Shown piece after piece: positions 19,001 through 29,822 of a stretch of 64,000 bases of DNA. The notes below the pieces were generated by a model that was not told the origin of the DNA, ran no database searches, and was given only the letters and a program-made list of their open reading frames with translations. This DNA comes from Methanobacterium sp. BRmetb2 (lineage in GTDB: Archaea; Methanobacteriota; Methanobacteria; Methanobacteriales; Methanobacteriaceae). The stretch's first letter is position 1. The number at the start of each line of letters is the position of its first letter. Location: NCBI GenBank assembly GCA_003491285.1, contig CP022705.1:1051501-1115500 (forward strand). Reading direction: 5' to 3'. The position numbers and the translations under genes are program-made.

Positions 19001-20632
19001 TCAAGCCATGTTTGTAGTATATCTTCCCCTTCCTTCAATTTCTTTAATCTTAGCTATTATTCGCGGGTAATTATCTGCTAACTTATATCCTTCCAAGACA
19101 TATTCAAAGCATTTTTCAGCAACTTTGTAATGTATGTTGTGAATAGCTTTTTTAAATACTAATAGATCTACTCCTTTATCTTCTACTTCTTGGGAAACTT
19201 TTCCCAGACCAAAATCAAGGAAATATATTTCATTATCACTTAAAATCATATTTGAAGTAGTTAGATCGCCATGAATTATACCACAATTATGGAGTTTAGC
19301 AATATTTTCACCTATTCTAATACCAATATCCCCCATAATATGTGTATCATTGTTTAATACATTTTTAATCAGTTCACCACCTATCTTCTCCATTGTCAAA
19401 GAGTAATCTGCTTTGTTGATATCATAAATAAGTGGTGTAAAAACGTCACATCTTTTAGCTTCGTTTAAAAGCCGGGCTTCTTTTTTGGTCCGGGTTTTCC
19501 TTAAATAAAAATCCATTTCTGGGATACGATAACTTTTTGATGCCCTTTCCTTTATTATAACTTCATTATTCATCCAATATTCAGAATAGATATTAGCTTC
19601 AGCACCTTTTGCCAGAATATCATCTGGTAGAGTTAGATACTTCTGTGAACTTTTCATCCAGGGAACATCTACTTCGTCAGTCCGGTACCTTTGAATTACA
19701 GTTGTTTCATCCAAACTTTGCCGGAAACCATTTTTATACATTAAATATCCTAACCAGGCTATCATAGCCCCATTATCCCCACAGTATTTAACTGGAGGTA
19801 TGAAAAATTCAGCATAGTGTTCTTCAGCCATAGTGGCCAGCATTTCCCTTAATCTAGAGTTAGCAGCCACCCCACCACAAAGCATCACTTCTCCCTTTTT
19901 TGAATGTGCAAGAGCCCTTTCAGTTACTTCTACAAGCATAGAAAATGCAGTTTCCTGTAAACTGTAACACAAATCTTCTAAATTAATACCAGATTCATAT
20001 TTTCGAATAGCAGCAGTTAAAAGACCTGAAAATGATAAATCCATACCTTTAACCACGTACGGTAATTTAATATAATTATCAGATTTTTTGGCAAGTTTTT
20101 CAACCACTGGACCTCCCGGATGGCCCAATCCCACTGAACGTGCAAATTGGTCCAGACAATTTCCTATAGCAATATCCAGAGTTTCACCAAACACACGGTA
20201 TCTGCCACTGTCAAAGGTTATCACCTGACTATTACCCCCACTCACGTAGAGTGATATAGGATCTTCAGCACCAGTGGTAAGTTTACCAATCTCAACATGG
20301 CCAATACAATGATTTACACCTAATATTGGAATATTTAATGTTAATGCAAGTGATCTTGCTGCAGTAGCCACGGTTCGAAGCGCTGGTCCTAAACCCGGGC
20401 CACGAGAGAACGCCACCATATCAATTCCCTTTAGTGTTAATTTAGAAATTTCCAAAGCCTCTTTTATTAAAGGTAAAATTGAATTAGCATGGTGTTCTGC
20501 TGCTTCTCTTGGATGGATACCACCACTAGCTGGTATTAAAGCTTTTCCAACTGAAGCTAATATATTTCCTTCAGAATCTACTAATCCAACTCCAGTCTTT
20601 TCTGCAGTTCCTTCAATACCAATAACTATCAA
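19001..20632 (-). CDS. Kae1-Bud32 fusion: tRNA t6A threonylcarbamoyltransferase and kinase
   Basis: The N-terminal two thirds (about 1-325) is Kae1, which transfers threonylcarbamoyl to A37 of ANN-decoding tRNAs; the metal motif NHCIGHVEIG and GGVAANSRLREML are present. The C-terminal third (about 345-543) is the Bud32 kinase/ATPase of the KEOPS complex, with IHGDLTTSNMI and the DFG loop FLDFGLGK. The fusion is normal for Methanobacteriales and fixes the two subunits in equal amounts. I start it at TTG 20632 (MIVIGIEGTAEKT) because GTGAT lies just before it; a GTG at 20671 would add 13 residues without a ribosome site. Confidence 0.95.
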   Translation of the reverse strand: MIVIGIEGTAEKTGVGLVDSEGNILASVGKALIPASGGIHPREAAEHHANSILPLIKEALEISKLTLKGIDMVAFSRGPGLGPALRTVATAARSLALTLNIPILGVNHCIGHVEIGKLTTGAEDPISLYVSGGNSQVITFDSGRYRVFGETLDIAIGNCLDQFARSVGLGHPGGPVVEKLAKKSDNYIKLPYVVKGMDLSFSGLLTAAIRKYESGINLEDLCYSLQETAFSMLVEVTERALAHSKKGEVMLCGGVAANSRLREMLATMAEEHYAEFFIPPVKYCGDNGAMIAWLGYLMYKNGFRQSLDETTVIQRYRTDEVDVPWMKSSQKYLTLPDDILAKGAEANIYSEYWMNNEVIIKERASKSYRIPEMDFYLRKTRTKKEARLLNEAKRCDVFTPLIYDINKADYSLTMEKIGGELIKNVLNNDTHIMGDIGIRIGENIAKLHNCGIIHGDLTTSNMILSDNEIYFLDFGLGKVSQEVEDKGVDLLVFKKAIHNIHYKVAEKCFEYVLEGYKLADNYPRIIAKIKEIEGRGRYTTNMA

Positions 20633-20855
20633 TTCTATCACATTTTTTAGTTTTAAAGCTATATAATTCACTATTTCTACTAAAAATATTATATTATAAT
20701 AAGTTAATTATTTTTAATTTAGTTTTAATATATAATCAACAATTAAAATTAGTTCGTATTTTTTCTATAATTTAATATATGATTTAACATAAACGGACAA
20801 TTAAGATGATCTCTATATAATAAATTTTCTCTGATATAAAAGAAGGTGGAATAAT

Positions 20856-21926
20856 ATGAAGGATAATATTAAAGTTTTTGGCTCATCAAACACTCTTAAT
20901 CAATTAAAATGTAAGAATTCTTTATTTCTATGTGTTATTGCCAGCACAAAAACATCTAACATTGAAGGGATAACTGGAGCAGGGTTAACGCCGGAATTGA
21001 CTGATTTCACACCTGCTGCTGATGTAGAATTAGTGGTTTTAGGCAATCCAAAGTGTTTACCGGAAATACCCCGGACGGTTATTGGGGGAGAAGCTGCTCC
21101 CACACCAGCCGTGATCACTAAAGCAGCTTTGGAGCTGACTGACATACCATTTATAGTAGTAGACGCAGGTTCAGCAGTTAAACCCAATATTCCTTATATT
21201 AGGATAAATGATGAACCCGGTCAGGATATTAGTACAGGTAAATCAGTTAAGAATGCTAAAGAAATTTTTGAAAAGGGAAAATTATTGGGAAAAACGCTCT
21301 CCAAACTCACAGATCATATAATAATTGGTGAAAGTACGCCCGCCGGCACAACCACAGCTCTGGGAGTGTTAACTGCTATGGGTTACGATGCAAAAAGTAA
21401 AGTTAGCGGAAGCATGCCTGAAAATCCTCATAACCTCAAATATAAAGCGGTTTTTGATGGATTAAAAGCGGCAGGCTATGAAAAAGGTGATCTCCATCAT
21501 GATCCCATTAAAGCAGTAGAAGTAGTGGGAGATCCTATGATCCCTGCTGTAGCCGGAATAACCATGGGTAGCTCTGTAAGAGTAACCCTTGCCGGAGGCA
21601 CCCAGATGACATCTGTTTGTGCTTTCATAAAAAAGTTGATGCCCAACTTTGATTTTAGCAATATATGTATATCTACAACTATATTTGTTGCAGAAGATGA
21701 AACTTCTGATATTAACTTTATATCACGCCAGATAGATGATATCACCATCCTGGCAGTGGATCCTGAATTCGAAAAATCAAATAACAATGGACTTAAAAGT
21801 TATGTTTCTGGATCAGTTAAGGAGGGTGTAGGTGCAGGAGGAGCAATGCTCGCTGCTCTATTAAATGGTGCTTCTATAGATGAAATTAGAATTAAAACTG
21901 AAGAATTATGTGAAAAAATCTTTTAG
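20856..21926 (+). CDS. CobT-like nicotinate-nucleotide phosphoribosyltransferase family (UPF0284)
   Basis: This 356-residue protein belongs to the archaeal TIGR00303/UPF0284 group related to CobT, which activates the lower-ligand base in cobamide synthesis. It has the glycine-rich motifs ITGAGLTPELTDFTPAAD (near 39), GESTPAGTTTALGVL (near 160), AGGTQMTSVCAF (near 246) and GAGGAMLAALLNGA (near 328). True CobT activity has not been settled for this group, so a role in the cobamide lower loop is inference, although three other cobamide genes lie in the window. GGTGGA precedes the ATG. Confidence 0.85.
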   Translation: MKDNIKVFGSSNTLNQLKCKNSLFLCVIASTKTSNIEGITGAGLTPELTDFTPAADVELVVLGNPKCLPEIPRTVIGGEAAPTPAVITKAALELTDIPFIVVDAGSAVKPNIPYIRINDEPGQDISTGKSVKNAKEIFEKGKLLGKTLSKLTDHIIIGESTPAGTTTALGVLTAMGYDAKSKVSGSMPENPHNLKYKAVFDGLKAAGYEKGDLHHDPIKAVEVVGDPMIPAVAGITMGSSVRVTLAGGTQMTSVCAFIKKLMPNFDFSNICISTTIFVAEDETSDINFISRQIDDITILAVDPEFEKSNNNGLKSYVSGSVKEGVGAGGAMLAALLNGASIDEIRIKTEELCEKIF

Positions 21927-21965
21927 TCAGTTAAAATACTTTAAATCTTATTTATAATGGGATAA

Positions 21966-22718
21966 ATGAGATACGTTACTTTCAAATTATCTCCATTAAT
22001 ACGGGGGATGTTTAAATTATATTTCCTTAAAAAGAACACATTTTTAAAATTTTTTAAAGGTTTCATACCTTCTAAACGGGTTTTATTAGCAGGAATAGTA
22101 TTTTACATAGCTGGATTTCTCTTGGCTGTATTAGATCCAGAGACAGCTCAGTTAATTTTTAAAGGCGGTTTTCTATGGGGAAATTTGGAAGTAAAATTTC
22201 AACCACCATCTAAACTAACTTTAAATTATCTTACAGAACAATTTATTAATTATTTAGGTTTTAAATCTTTTAATATATTTTTGAATAATTTATTGCTTAT
22301 TATTCTAGCTATTTTTTCAGGTTTTGCCCTAATACCGGTGGTGCTGATTGGACTATTCAGTTTCACCGGTTCTATAACTTATCTATTATTTTTGAAATTA
22401 GGGGTTCTTAAAACATTTTTAGTTCTTTTAGGATCATTTCATCTCTATCTTGAATTACTTGCAGGAATTTTAGCTATTGACGCATTCATTCTGTTTTATG
22501 GATCTTTTATCAAATCTATCCGGGAAAAATCAGCGTCTAACTTTAAAATAGCTATAAAAGAAAAGTTCATTCCATTGTTTTTAAAAATTACAATTCTTCT
22601 ATTTTTTGCGGCTGTTTTAGAAGTATTTTGGAGTACATGGTGGGTTTATATCATTACCCAACAATATATTTCCTGGCTTGATTTTTATTTAGGGGTTTAT
22701 TCAGCTTGGATAATCTAA
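21966..22718 (+). CDS. SpoIIM-like integral membrane protein
   Basis: The 250-residue protein has about five or six hydrophobic segments (near 43-60, 105-125, 118-140, 150-175, 205-225) and resembles the stage II sporulation M / DUF95 family common in archaea. It has no catalytic motif I can identify and no known function; relatives in bacteria work in septal or membrane complexes with wall hydrolases. It follows the CobT-like gene by 40 bp on the same strand, so co-transcription is possible. The ribosome site is weak. Confidence 0.72.
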   Translation: MRYVTFKLSPLIRGMFKLYFLKKNTFLKFFKGFIPSKRVLLAGIVFYIAGFLLAVLDPETAQLIFKGGFLWGNLEVKFQPPSKLTLNYLTEQFINYLGFKSFNIFLNNLLLIILAIFSGFALIPVVLIGLFSFTGSITYLLFLKLGVLKTFLVLLGSFHLYLELLAGILAIDAFILFYGSFIKSIREKSASNFKIAIKEKFIPLFLKITILLFFAAVLEVFWSTWWVYIITQQYISWLDFYLGVYSAWII

Positions 22719-22788
22719 TTTTAATCAGATTTTATAAGAATTAGTTATTTTCGAGGATAATGAATTAAAATAATTCAAATAAAAAAAG

Positions 22789-23625
22789 TTAAGTTAGTAC
22801 TAATGTGAAAATTAGTACAAAAGCACCTACAATCCAGCAGTAATAAGCAAATATCAACAAATTTCTCTCTTTTATTAATTTTAACATTAATTTAATGGCT
22901 AGATAACCGGATATTGCTGCTGCAATAAAACCCAGCACATAAGCACTTGTATTTACATCTAGACCCGTGCTTATGTCCTTTAATTGAACCAATGCTGCTC
23001 CTAATATTGCTGGTATTGAAAGTAAAAAACTGAAACGGGCTGCTAATTCTCTTTCCATACCTAAAAATAGTCCTGATGATATTGTGGCTCCTGAACGGGA
23101 TATTCCCGGGGCAATAGCACATGCTTGGGCAACACCCATAATAAGAGTATTTTTAACGGTCATTTCTTTTAAACTAATTTTTTTAAGTGTCTTTCGTGAT
23201 ACCATTTCTGATCCCCATAGAAGAAAACCAGTGATGATTAGAAAGACTGATACTGCAGTTAAATTGCTGAATAAGCTTTCAAAAAAGTCTTTAAGCAAAA
23301 AACCAGCTAATCCTGCAGGTATTGTACCAATTATTATAAACCATGCTAATTTTTTAAATTGATCTTCTTTTATACCTTTTTTAAACTGACCACGAGGTAT
23401 GTCTATAAGACTAGAGAAGAACGACTTTATCATATGTACAACATCTTTCCTGAAATATCCTAGTACAGCTATAAGACTTCCTAGGTGCAACAAAGTATCA
23501 AAAGATAGATTTGGTGCTAGTCCAGTTAATTCGTGCATGAATACGAGATGGGCCGAACTACTTATTGGTAAAAATTCAGTTAAACCTTGAACAATACCTA
23601 GAATTAATGCTTGAATAATATCCAT
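22789..23625 (-). CDS. uppP: Undecaprenyl-diphosphatase UppP/BacA family
   Basis: This polytopic enzyme recycles polyprenyl diphosphate carriers by removing one phosphate. Motif 1 (GIVQGLTEFLPISSSAHLV, residues 10-28) and motif 2 (PGISRSGATISSGLFLG, near 172-188) are both complete. About seven or eight membrane spans cover the 278 residues. In a pseudomurein-walled methanogen the carrier lipid would serve pseudomurein and glycoprotein assembly. GGTGAT stands six bases before the ATG. Confidence 0.94.
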   Translation of the reverse strand: MDIIQALILGIVQGLTEFLPISSSAHLVFMHELTGLAPNLSFDTLLHLGSLIAVLGYFRKDVVHMIKSFFSSLIDIPRGQFKKGIKEDQFKKLAWFIIIGTIPAGLAGFLLKDFFESLFSNLTAVSVFLIITGFLLWGSEMVSRKTLKKISLKEMTVKNTLIMGVAQACAIAPGISRSGATISSGLFLGMERELAARFSFLLSIPAILGAALVQLKDISTGLDVNTSAYVLGFIAAAISGYLAIKLMLKLIKERNLLIFAYYCWIVGAFVLIFTLVLT

Positions 23626-23688
23626 TTTTATATCACCTTTAAATTAATAAACTGTTAAATCCTATTTTTAAAAATTATACTAAGTTAG

Positions 23689-23704
23689 AAGTTATAACTT
23701 ATAA
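23689..23704. promoter_or_regulatory. Copy of a parA-upstream palindromic motif
   Basis: The 16-mer AAGTTATAACTTATAA just downstream of the ilvE stop is identical to the reverse complement of 42393-42408 in front of parA. It may be a parS-like or operator site; function is inferred from the sequence match only. Confidence 0.4.
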
Positions 23705-23707
23705 TTA

Positions 23708-24628
23708 TTAAATGAAGGTTAACCATCCATATTCATCCTCATGGCTACCATCAACAATACTGAAGAATTTTTCCTGTAGCTTTCGAGTTATTTCACCCCG
23801 GATGCCATCACCAACCACAATTTTATCTACTGATCGAACGGGAGTTACCTCTGCAGCCGTACCTGTTAAAAATATTTCATCAGCCAAGTAAAGCATTTCT
23901 CGGGGCAAGGGTTCTTCTTTAACCGTGATATCCATATTTTTAGCTAATGTTATGATGGAATTTCGGGTTATTCCCTCCAGAATAGATGCAGAAATGGGGG
24001 TAGTATATAAAACTCCATCTTTTACTAAAAAGATATTTTCTCCACTTCCTTCACTGATCTGTCCATGATAATCAAGAATAATACCTTCGTCGTAACCATT
24101 GGTCAGTGATTCCATTTTTACCAGCTGGGAATTCATATAGTTTGCTCCAGCTTTGGCCAAGTTAGGCAGTGTATCTGGAGCCATTCGGCGCCAACTTGAA
24201 ACTCCAACATCAACTCCATATTCTATTGCTTCAGTTCCAAGATATTTACCCCATTTCCATGCAGCAACAATAACTTCTAATGGACAGTTTAGAGGATTTA
24301 CTCCTAATTCACTGTAACCTCGAAATATAAACGGCCTTATATAACATTCAGTTAAGTTATTGATCTTTACAGTATCAACAACTGCTTCGCTTAGATAGTC
24401 TAGTGAGTAAGGTACTTCCATACGATAGATCTTTGCTGAATTAACCAGTCTTTTAACATGTTCATGCAAACGAAAGATTGCAGTCCCTTTTTTGGTATTA
24501 TAACTCCGAATTCCTTCAAAAACGCTGGAACCATAATGTATAACATGGGATAAAACATGAACATTTGCATCTTTCCAATCAACGAGTTTTCCATTAAACC
24601 ATATTTTTCCGGCTTCATTCCAGGCCAT
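23708..24628 (-). CDS. ilvE: Branched-chain amino acid aminotransferase
   Basis: IlvE is the PLP enzyme that makes valine, leucine and isoleucine from their keto acids. The 306-residue protein shows the class IV aminotransferase pattern: HVIHYGSSVFEGIRSY (near 28), the PLP-lysine region NLAKAGANYMNSQLVK (near 156), ISEGSGENIF (near 193) and FLTGTAAEVTPV (near 256). GAGGGA lies before the ATG. It is separate from, but within 15 kb of, ilvB, ilvN, ilvC and ilvD. Confidence 0.95.
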   Translation of the reverse strand: MAWNEAGKIWFNGKLVDWKDANVHVLSHVIHYGSSVFEGIRSYNTKKGTAIFRLHEHVKRLVNSAKIYRMEVPYSLDYLSEAVVDTVKINNLTECYIRPFIFRGYSELGVNPLNCPLEVIVAAWKWGKYLGTEAIEYGVDVGVSSWRRMAPDTLPNLAKAGANYMNSQLVKMESLTNGYDEGIILDYHGQISEGSGENIFLVKDGVLYTTPISASILEGITRNSIITLAKNMDITVKEEPLPREMLYLADEIFLTGTAAEVTPVRSVDKIVVGDGIRGEITRKLQEKFFSIVDGSHEDEYGWLTFI

Positions 24629-24883
24629 ATAAAATCCCTCGATTATTCCTATAACATTTTTTGATTTATCTTAATTATATTCAAGAACAACTAATTTAAT
24701 TATTAATTGACAGTTTAAAGCAAAATTAAACTTTAAATCTGTTAATATAATTATTTTATCTAATAATCATAGAAGACAACTAATATATAGTATTTTTTAA
24801 TTAATAATAATTTATTGAATATAATATTAGATTATCTAAATTTTATAAAAATATCTTTATTTTAAATTATTATTTGACTTGGA

Positions 24884-24898
24884 AAAGTTTATATACTC
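24884..24898 (+). promoter_or_regulatory. BRE/TATA promoter of tRNA-Val
   Basis: AAAAGTTTATATACT is a strong archaeal BRE plus TATA box. Its centre lies about 37 bases before the mature tRNA, which fits a start a few bases upstream of the tRNA. The rest of 24629-24883 is AT-rich without other recognisable elements. Confidence 0.75.
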
Positions 24899-24926
24899 AA
24901 CCAAACAATAGTCAGAAATACTCACT

Positions 24927-25002
<76 letters not shown>

Positions 25003-25012
25003 GAATCCTTAA

Positions 25013-25020
25013 TTTTTTTT
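25013..25020 (+). terminator. Oligo-T terminator of tRNA-Val
   Basis: Eight consecutive Ts start 14 bases after the tRNA end, the usual intrinsic stop signal for archaeal RNA polymerase. Confidence 0.65.
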
Positions 25021-25222
25021 AATGTAATCAAAACTAAAAAATGTTATTTTCATTATTTTCCTTCAATTTTTTCAACTTGAATTTTTGATCAGGATATTGT
25101 GCATTAAATGCTATTTAACTGATTATTTAATTGTAAAAACTAGAGGGATACTTTAAAATACTGGTTTTAAAAAATGGTTATTTAATTCTAAAAATAAGCA
25201 ATATTATTTGAAAATTAAATTT

Positions 25223-25990
25223 TTAGAAAATTATGAGTAGTATAAGGACCAAAAGGGACACAAAGAATACTGTGGTGCCTTTTACCATGGTTACAGTTAT
25301 GTCACGTTCTAAACTGAAAACTAGACCATATGCTAAGATTGCGGAAAATAAAATTTTGATAATTCCCAAAATAGCATTATTTACATTTCCATAGGCACCG
25401 ATAATGGTAGAGATTATCCATGACAGACTTAAAACTATTAAAATTAGAACAACAGTGTTGCGAAGTATGTTTTTAATTCGCGGATCAAAAAAATTAGCTA
25501 CTTTATCTCTTTTACGGTTAAGAGAACCTCTTTTTCCCGATTTCGCAAAAGAAGTGCCCGGATTACCTTCATAACTGGAGGGTACATATGAATCATCTAT
25601 TACTTCAACTTCTTCACTTGTATATTCTACGTCATCTTTAGAAAACTTTTTTGCAAGTCGTAAAAGTCCATCATTATTTATGAGTTTTATATTTCTCCTA
25701 GCGGCGTAATTTTTAGCTTGTTGTGTAAAGTCGGAGGTAGTTACTATCACTACTTTAGATGCTTTAAGTGTTTTAGCTACCATTTCCATTTCTTTAAGGA
25801 CATCAAGACCAACGTTCCACCTTTCATCATAATTTTTACAAGCTACAACTATTCCAATATCACCTAAAACAGTGGTTAAAACACCATAAATGTCTATAAG
25901 ATGTCTGGAAGTTCTAAACTCTTTATAAACCTTGAAACCAGAATCTTCCATTATTTTTGCTACGAATTCGACTAGCTTGTTTTTCTTCAT
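25223..25990 (-). CDS. Membrane protein with Mrr-like restriction endonuclease fold
   Basis: Residues 1-120 match the Mrr/restriction-endonuclease-like fold (TSRHLIDIYG, GIVVACKNYDERWNVG, then a helix and VVIVTTSDFTQQAKNYAARR). In Mrr enzymes the central motif is D-(Q/E)-x-K; here D37 (IDIYG) and the lysine of ACK remain but Q/E is replaced by Ala, so nuclease activity is doubtful. A charged linker (125-170) leads to three hydrophobic spans (about 178-195, 205-225, 235-255), placing the nuclease-like domain on the cytoplasmic face of the membrane. The ATG has GGTATG at the usual spacing. Such proteins are common and uncharacterised in Methanobacteriales. Confidence 0.7.
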   Translation of the reverse strand: MKKNKLVEFVAKIMEDSGFKVYKEFRTSRHLIDIYGVLTTVLGDIGIVVACKNYDERWNVGLDVLKEMEMVAKTLKASKVVIVTTSDFTQQAKNYAARRNIKLINNDGLLRLAKKFSKDDVEYTSEEVEVIDDSYVPSSYEGNPGTSFAKSGKRGSLNRKRDKVANFFDPRIKNILRNTVVLILIVLSLSWIISTIIGAYGNVNNAILGIIKILFSAILAYGLVFSLERDITVTMVKGTTVFFVSLLVLILLIIF

Positions 25991-26218
25991 TTACATACCT
26001 TCGTACAAAGTGTATGAAAATTTGAACCCCTTATCCATATATGATAAAAGGTAATGCTCTTCACTTCTATTTATTATGATTATTAATATATTATCATTAT
26101 TATATATGTCATTTCTTTTATTTTAACTAAGTAATTAAATATAACTAAAATTATCTTCATTTAATGAATTTTCATAATTACATAAAGTTTTTAGATGTTA
26201 AATTATATAGGTGCTTTT

Positions 26219-26995
26219 ATGAGAATTGTTATTACCAACGACGACGGAGTTAACTCATCAGGAATTATAGCTGCCAAAAAAGCAGTTGAAAAGTTAGGCA
26301 AAATTAATGTTGTAGCGCCAGCAACACAGCAAAGTGGTATAGGCCATGCTTTAACACTTTTTGAACCTATTAGAGTTACAGCTACTAATTTAATGGATGG
26401 TAGTGAAGCTTATTCTGTTTCCGGGACACCAACTGATGCAGTAATAATTGGAATATTTGAAATAGTAGAAGAAAAACCTGATTTATTAATTTCCGGCATC
26501 AATATAGGTGAAAATCTTGGAATGTCTGAATTAACCACTTCTGGAACTATTGGGGCGGCCATGGAGGCAGCTGTCCATGGGATACCCGCTTTATCAGTAT
26601 CTTTGCAGGTCACCAGGGGTGATATTAAGTTTCATGACGGTCATGTCGATGTGGATTTTTCCCATGCACAAAAAATGACGAGAAATGTGGCAAAAAAGAT
26701 TTTAAATAAAGGATTACCTGCGGGGGTGGATTTTCTCAATCTGAATATTCCTGCATCTCATAAAGATAATAAAATTAAACTTACCCGGTTGGGAAAAAGA
26801 ATGTACAAAATTCATATTAAAAAACGATTGGATCCACGTGGCAGACCTTATTACTGGATTGATGGTGATCCCGTAGAAAATGATACAGAAAATACTGATG
26901 TACATGTTCTAAAAAGTGAGAATTGTGCAACATTGACTCCTATATCTTTAGATTGCACTTCCCATCTTGATTCTATGCAAGGTTGGATAGATTAA
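26219..26995 (+). CDS. surE: 5'/3'-nucleotidase SurE
   Basis: SurE is a metal-dependent phosphatase of nucleoside monophosphates. The protein begins MRIVITNDDG, the metal-binding start of the family, followed by APATQQSGIGHALT, SGTPTDAV, SGINIGENLG and SGTIGAAMEA, all conserved. The ATG at 26219 is chosen because GGTGCT is three bases upstream and because the family starts there; an upstream ATG at 26195 would add eight residues with no ribosome site. Length about 258 residues. Confidence 0.95.
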   Translation: MRIVITNDDGVNSSGIIAAKKAVEKLGKINVVAPATQQSGIGHALTLFEPIRVTATNLMDGSEAYSVSGTPTDAVIIGIFEIVEEKPDLLISGINIGENLGMSELTTSGTIGAAMEAAVHGIPALSVSLQVTRGDIKFHDGHVDVDFSHAQKMTRNVAKKILNKGLPAGVDFLNLNIPASHKDNKIKLTRLGKRMYKIHIKKRLDPRGRPYYWIDGDPVENDTENTDVHVLKSENCATLTPISLDCTSHLDSMQGWID

Positions 26996-27087
26996 AAAAA
27001 TTATTATGCCAAATTTGGGGAATCATGATTATATGGATGTTTTAGATATTAAAAATAGAAAAAAAATACAAATTGAAGTTAATTATA

Positions 27088-28086
27088 TTAAAAATCAACA
27101 ACTTTTATACCTAAAATATTCTTTTCTCCTTCATAGATGGCTTGGGCAATTTGTGCACTGCCTAAAGATCCGGATATGGCTGGCAGGCTTATAACTGGAG
27201 CCAGATTTTTTACTTTATTTTTTATGGAACCAAAAATGTTTATTGGATATTGCATCGAACCCATAGATCCAGTAAGCACTATTCCTTCCAGTTTATTTTC
27301 ACTAACACCGGCCAGTCCCCATATTTCCATTATAATAGTCATAATCATGGTTTCCATGGCTAGCATGGATTTTTTATCTCCACTTAAATAAGATTTTATA
27401 AGTTTTTCTTTTGCACGGGTCACTTTAGTTTGTATATGGGCCACTTTAACAGCTCCTGCGTGGGAGAAACATTCATTTGCAGTACGGATATTGTCATCTA
27501 TATCCCTAATCATTTCTAAGTCTAACGGTCCGTGTATAATTCCCATAGCACCTAAACAAGCATCCACAGCACCATTGATCTTACCATTCTCTATTAAAAT
27601 GCTGACTGTATTGGAACTTATATCTGAAACTATCATGTTTTCATATCCAGTCTTTAAAAAGGCATTATAACAAATACTAATTTTTTCAGAGCTGGCATGA
27701 TGAGAATAAGCTGCTTTAAATCTATTATCCAAGCAGGGGGTATTTTTATGGAGTCCGGGGATAATAACAGTAGGAATATTAGAATCTAGTATTTCATCGT
27801 ATACTATTGTTCCTCCACCGGTAACCTTACCTGCGCCACCTATCGAAATTATGCCCCTATTTTTAACTTTTTCAATAGGTTTTATGGTACTAATGCCATC
27901 TCCCATAGCATAGGTAATGGCCATTAACTGGATAGAGTTAGTATCTACTCTTTTTTGGAGTTCTTCTAGAGCAGATACTCTTCCTGTGGACAGTTCTTCT
28001 CTTCCTATTTTAAAATGAATTAATTCGTTGTTGAGGATGGTAAAAGAAACTCCAGTGGTTCCGTGATCCATCCCTACAAAAACCAA
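27088..28086 (-). CDS. Methanogenesis marker protein 12 (UPF0285)
   Basis: The protein (about 332 residues) has the sugar kinase/HSP70/actin-type opening GMDHGTTGVSF and later glycine motifs (GGAGKVTGGGTIVYDE near 83, VLTGSMGSMQYP near 272), and matches methanogenesis marker protein 12, present in essentially all methanogens but without a known role. GGTGAT four bases before a TTG at 28086 sets the start; the GTG at 28095 overlaps that site. It ends the ilvB-ilvN-ilvC run and begins 43 bp downstream of ilvC. Confidence 0.9.
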   Translation of the reverse strand: MVFVGMDHGTTGVSFTILNNELIHFKIGREELSTGRVSALEELQKRVDTNSIQLMAITYAMGDGISTIKPIEKVKNRGIISIGGAGKVTGGGTIVYDEILDSNIPTVIIPGLHKNTPCLDNRFKAAYSHHASSEKISICYNAFLKTGYENMIVSDISSNTVSILIENGKINGAVDACLGAMGIIHGPLDLEMIRDIDDNIRTANECFSHAGAVKVAHIQTKVTRAKEKLIKSYLSGDKKSMLAMETMIMTIIMEIWGLAGVSENKLEGIVLTGSMGSMQYPINIFGSIKNKVKNLAPVISLPAISGSLGSAQIAQAIYEGEKNILGIKVVDF

Positions 28087-28128
28087 CCATATCACCTTTA
28101 TTTCTCTAGTCTGTAAAGTTTTTTGTAT

Positions 28129-29115
<987 letters not shown>

Positions 29116-29320
29116 ATTGCCACTTCCTCTCATAATAACTACTTAAAATAAATTTTTCATAAATATAAGCTATAATAATCTATTAGCATCTAATATTTTA
29201 ATGAAAATTTACTTATAAAGTTTGTCCATACTTCCATAGAATAAACATTACAAGAATCATTCAATACCTAAATTAAATAAGTTAATGATTATTTTAGGGT
29301 TAAAAACACCTTAAATAACA

Positions 29321-29821
29321 TTACATTGTCTTTATACCACGGGACATTGCAGTAGGTCCTGTCCGTGCTATTTCTTTAATTCCGAAGCCTCTGACCAAAT
29401 CGATCAGGGTGTCTATTTTATCCGAATCCCCAGTAATTTCAATAGTGAGGGTTTCAGGACTTACGTCAATTATTCGCCCCCGGAAAATTCCTGCGTATTG
29501 TATGACTTCTGATCTTATTTTTTCAGTGGGTGAATTAACCTTAATTAAGCATAATTCTCTTTTAACGGTGGTTTCATATTCCAGGTCCCTGACTTTAATA
29601 ACATCAATTAGCTTGTTCAGTTGTTTGGTTATTTGTTCTAGTACCTTCTCATCTCCTCTGGAAATGATTGTCATACGGGCCATTCCCTCTTTTTCAGATG
29701 TTCCAACTGTAATACTATCAATATTAAAAGCTCTTCGTGTAAATAATCCAGCTACTCTTTGTAGGACACCGGGCTTGTGCAGTACTAAGGCGCTAATAAT
29801 ATGGGTTCTTTCATCTTCCAT
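29321..29821 (-). CDS. ilvN: Acetolactate synthase small (regulatory) subunit
   Basis: This 166-residue subunit has an N-terminal ACT domain (HIISALVLHKPGVLQRVAGLFTRR) and the conserved C-terminal half (VKRELCLIKVN, then the GDSDKID region). It binds valine to control IlvB. The ATG at 29821 has GGTGA seven bases upstream and overlaps nothing: the ilvB stop TAA ends one base before it, so translation is tightly coupled. Confidence 0.95.
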   Translation of the reverse strand: MEDERTHIISALVLHKPGVLQRVAGLFTRRAFNIDSITVGTSEKEGMARMTIISRGDEKVLEQITKQLNKLIDVIKVRDLEYETTVKRELCLIKVNSPTEKIRSEVIQYAGIFRGRIIDVSPETLTIEITGDSDKIDTLIDLVRGFGIKEIARTGPTAMSRGIKTM

Positions 29822-29822
29822 T

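Noticed and set aside
27006..27194. Short plus-strand open frame after surE
   Set aside because: It runs into the antisense of the marker 12 gene, has no ribosome site and no recognisable features.
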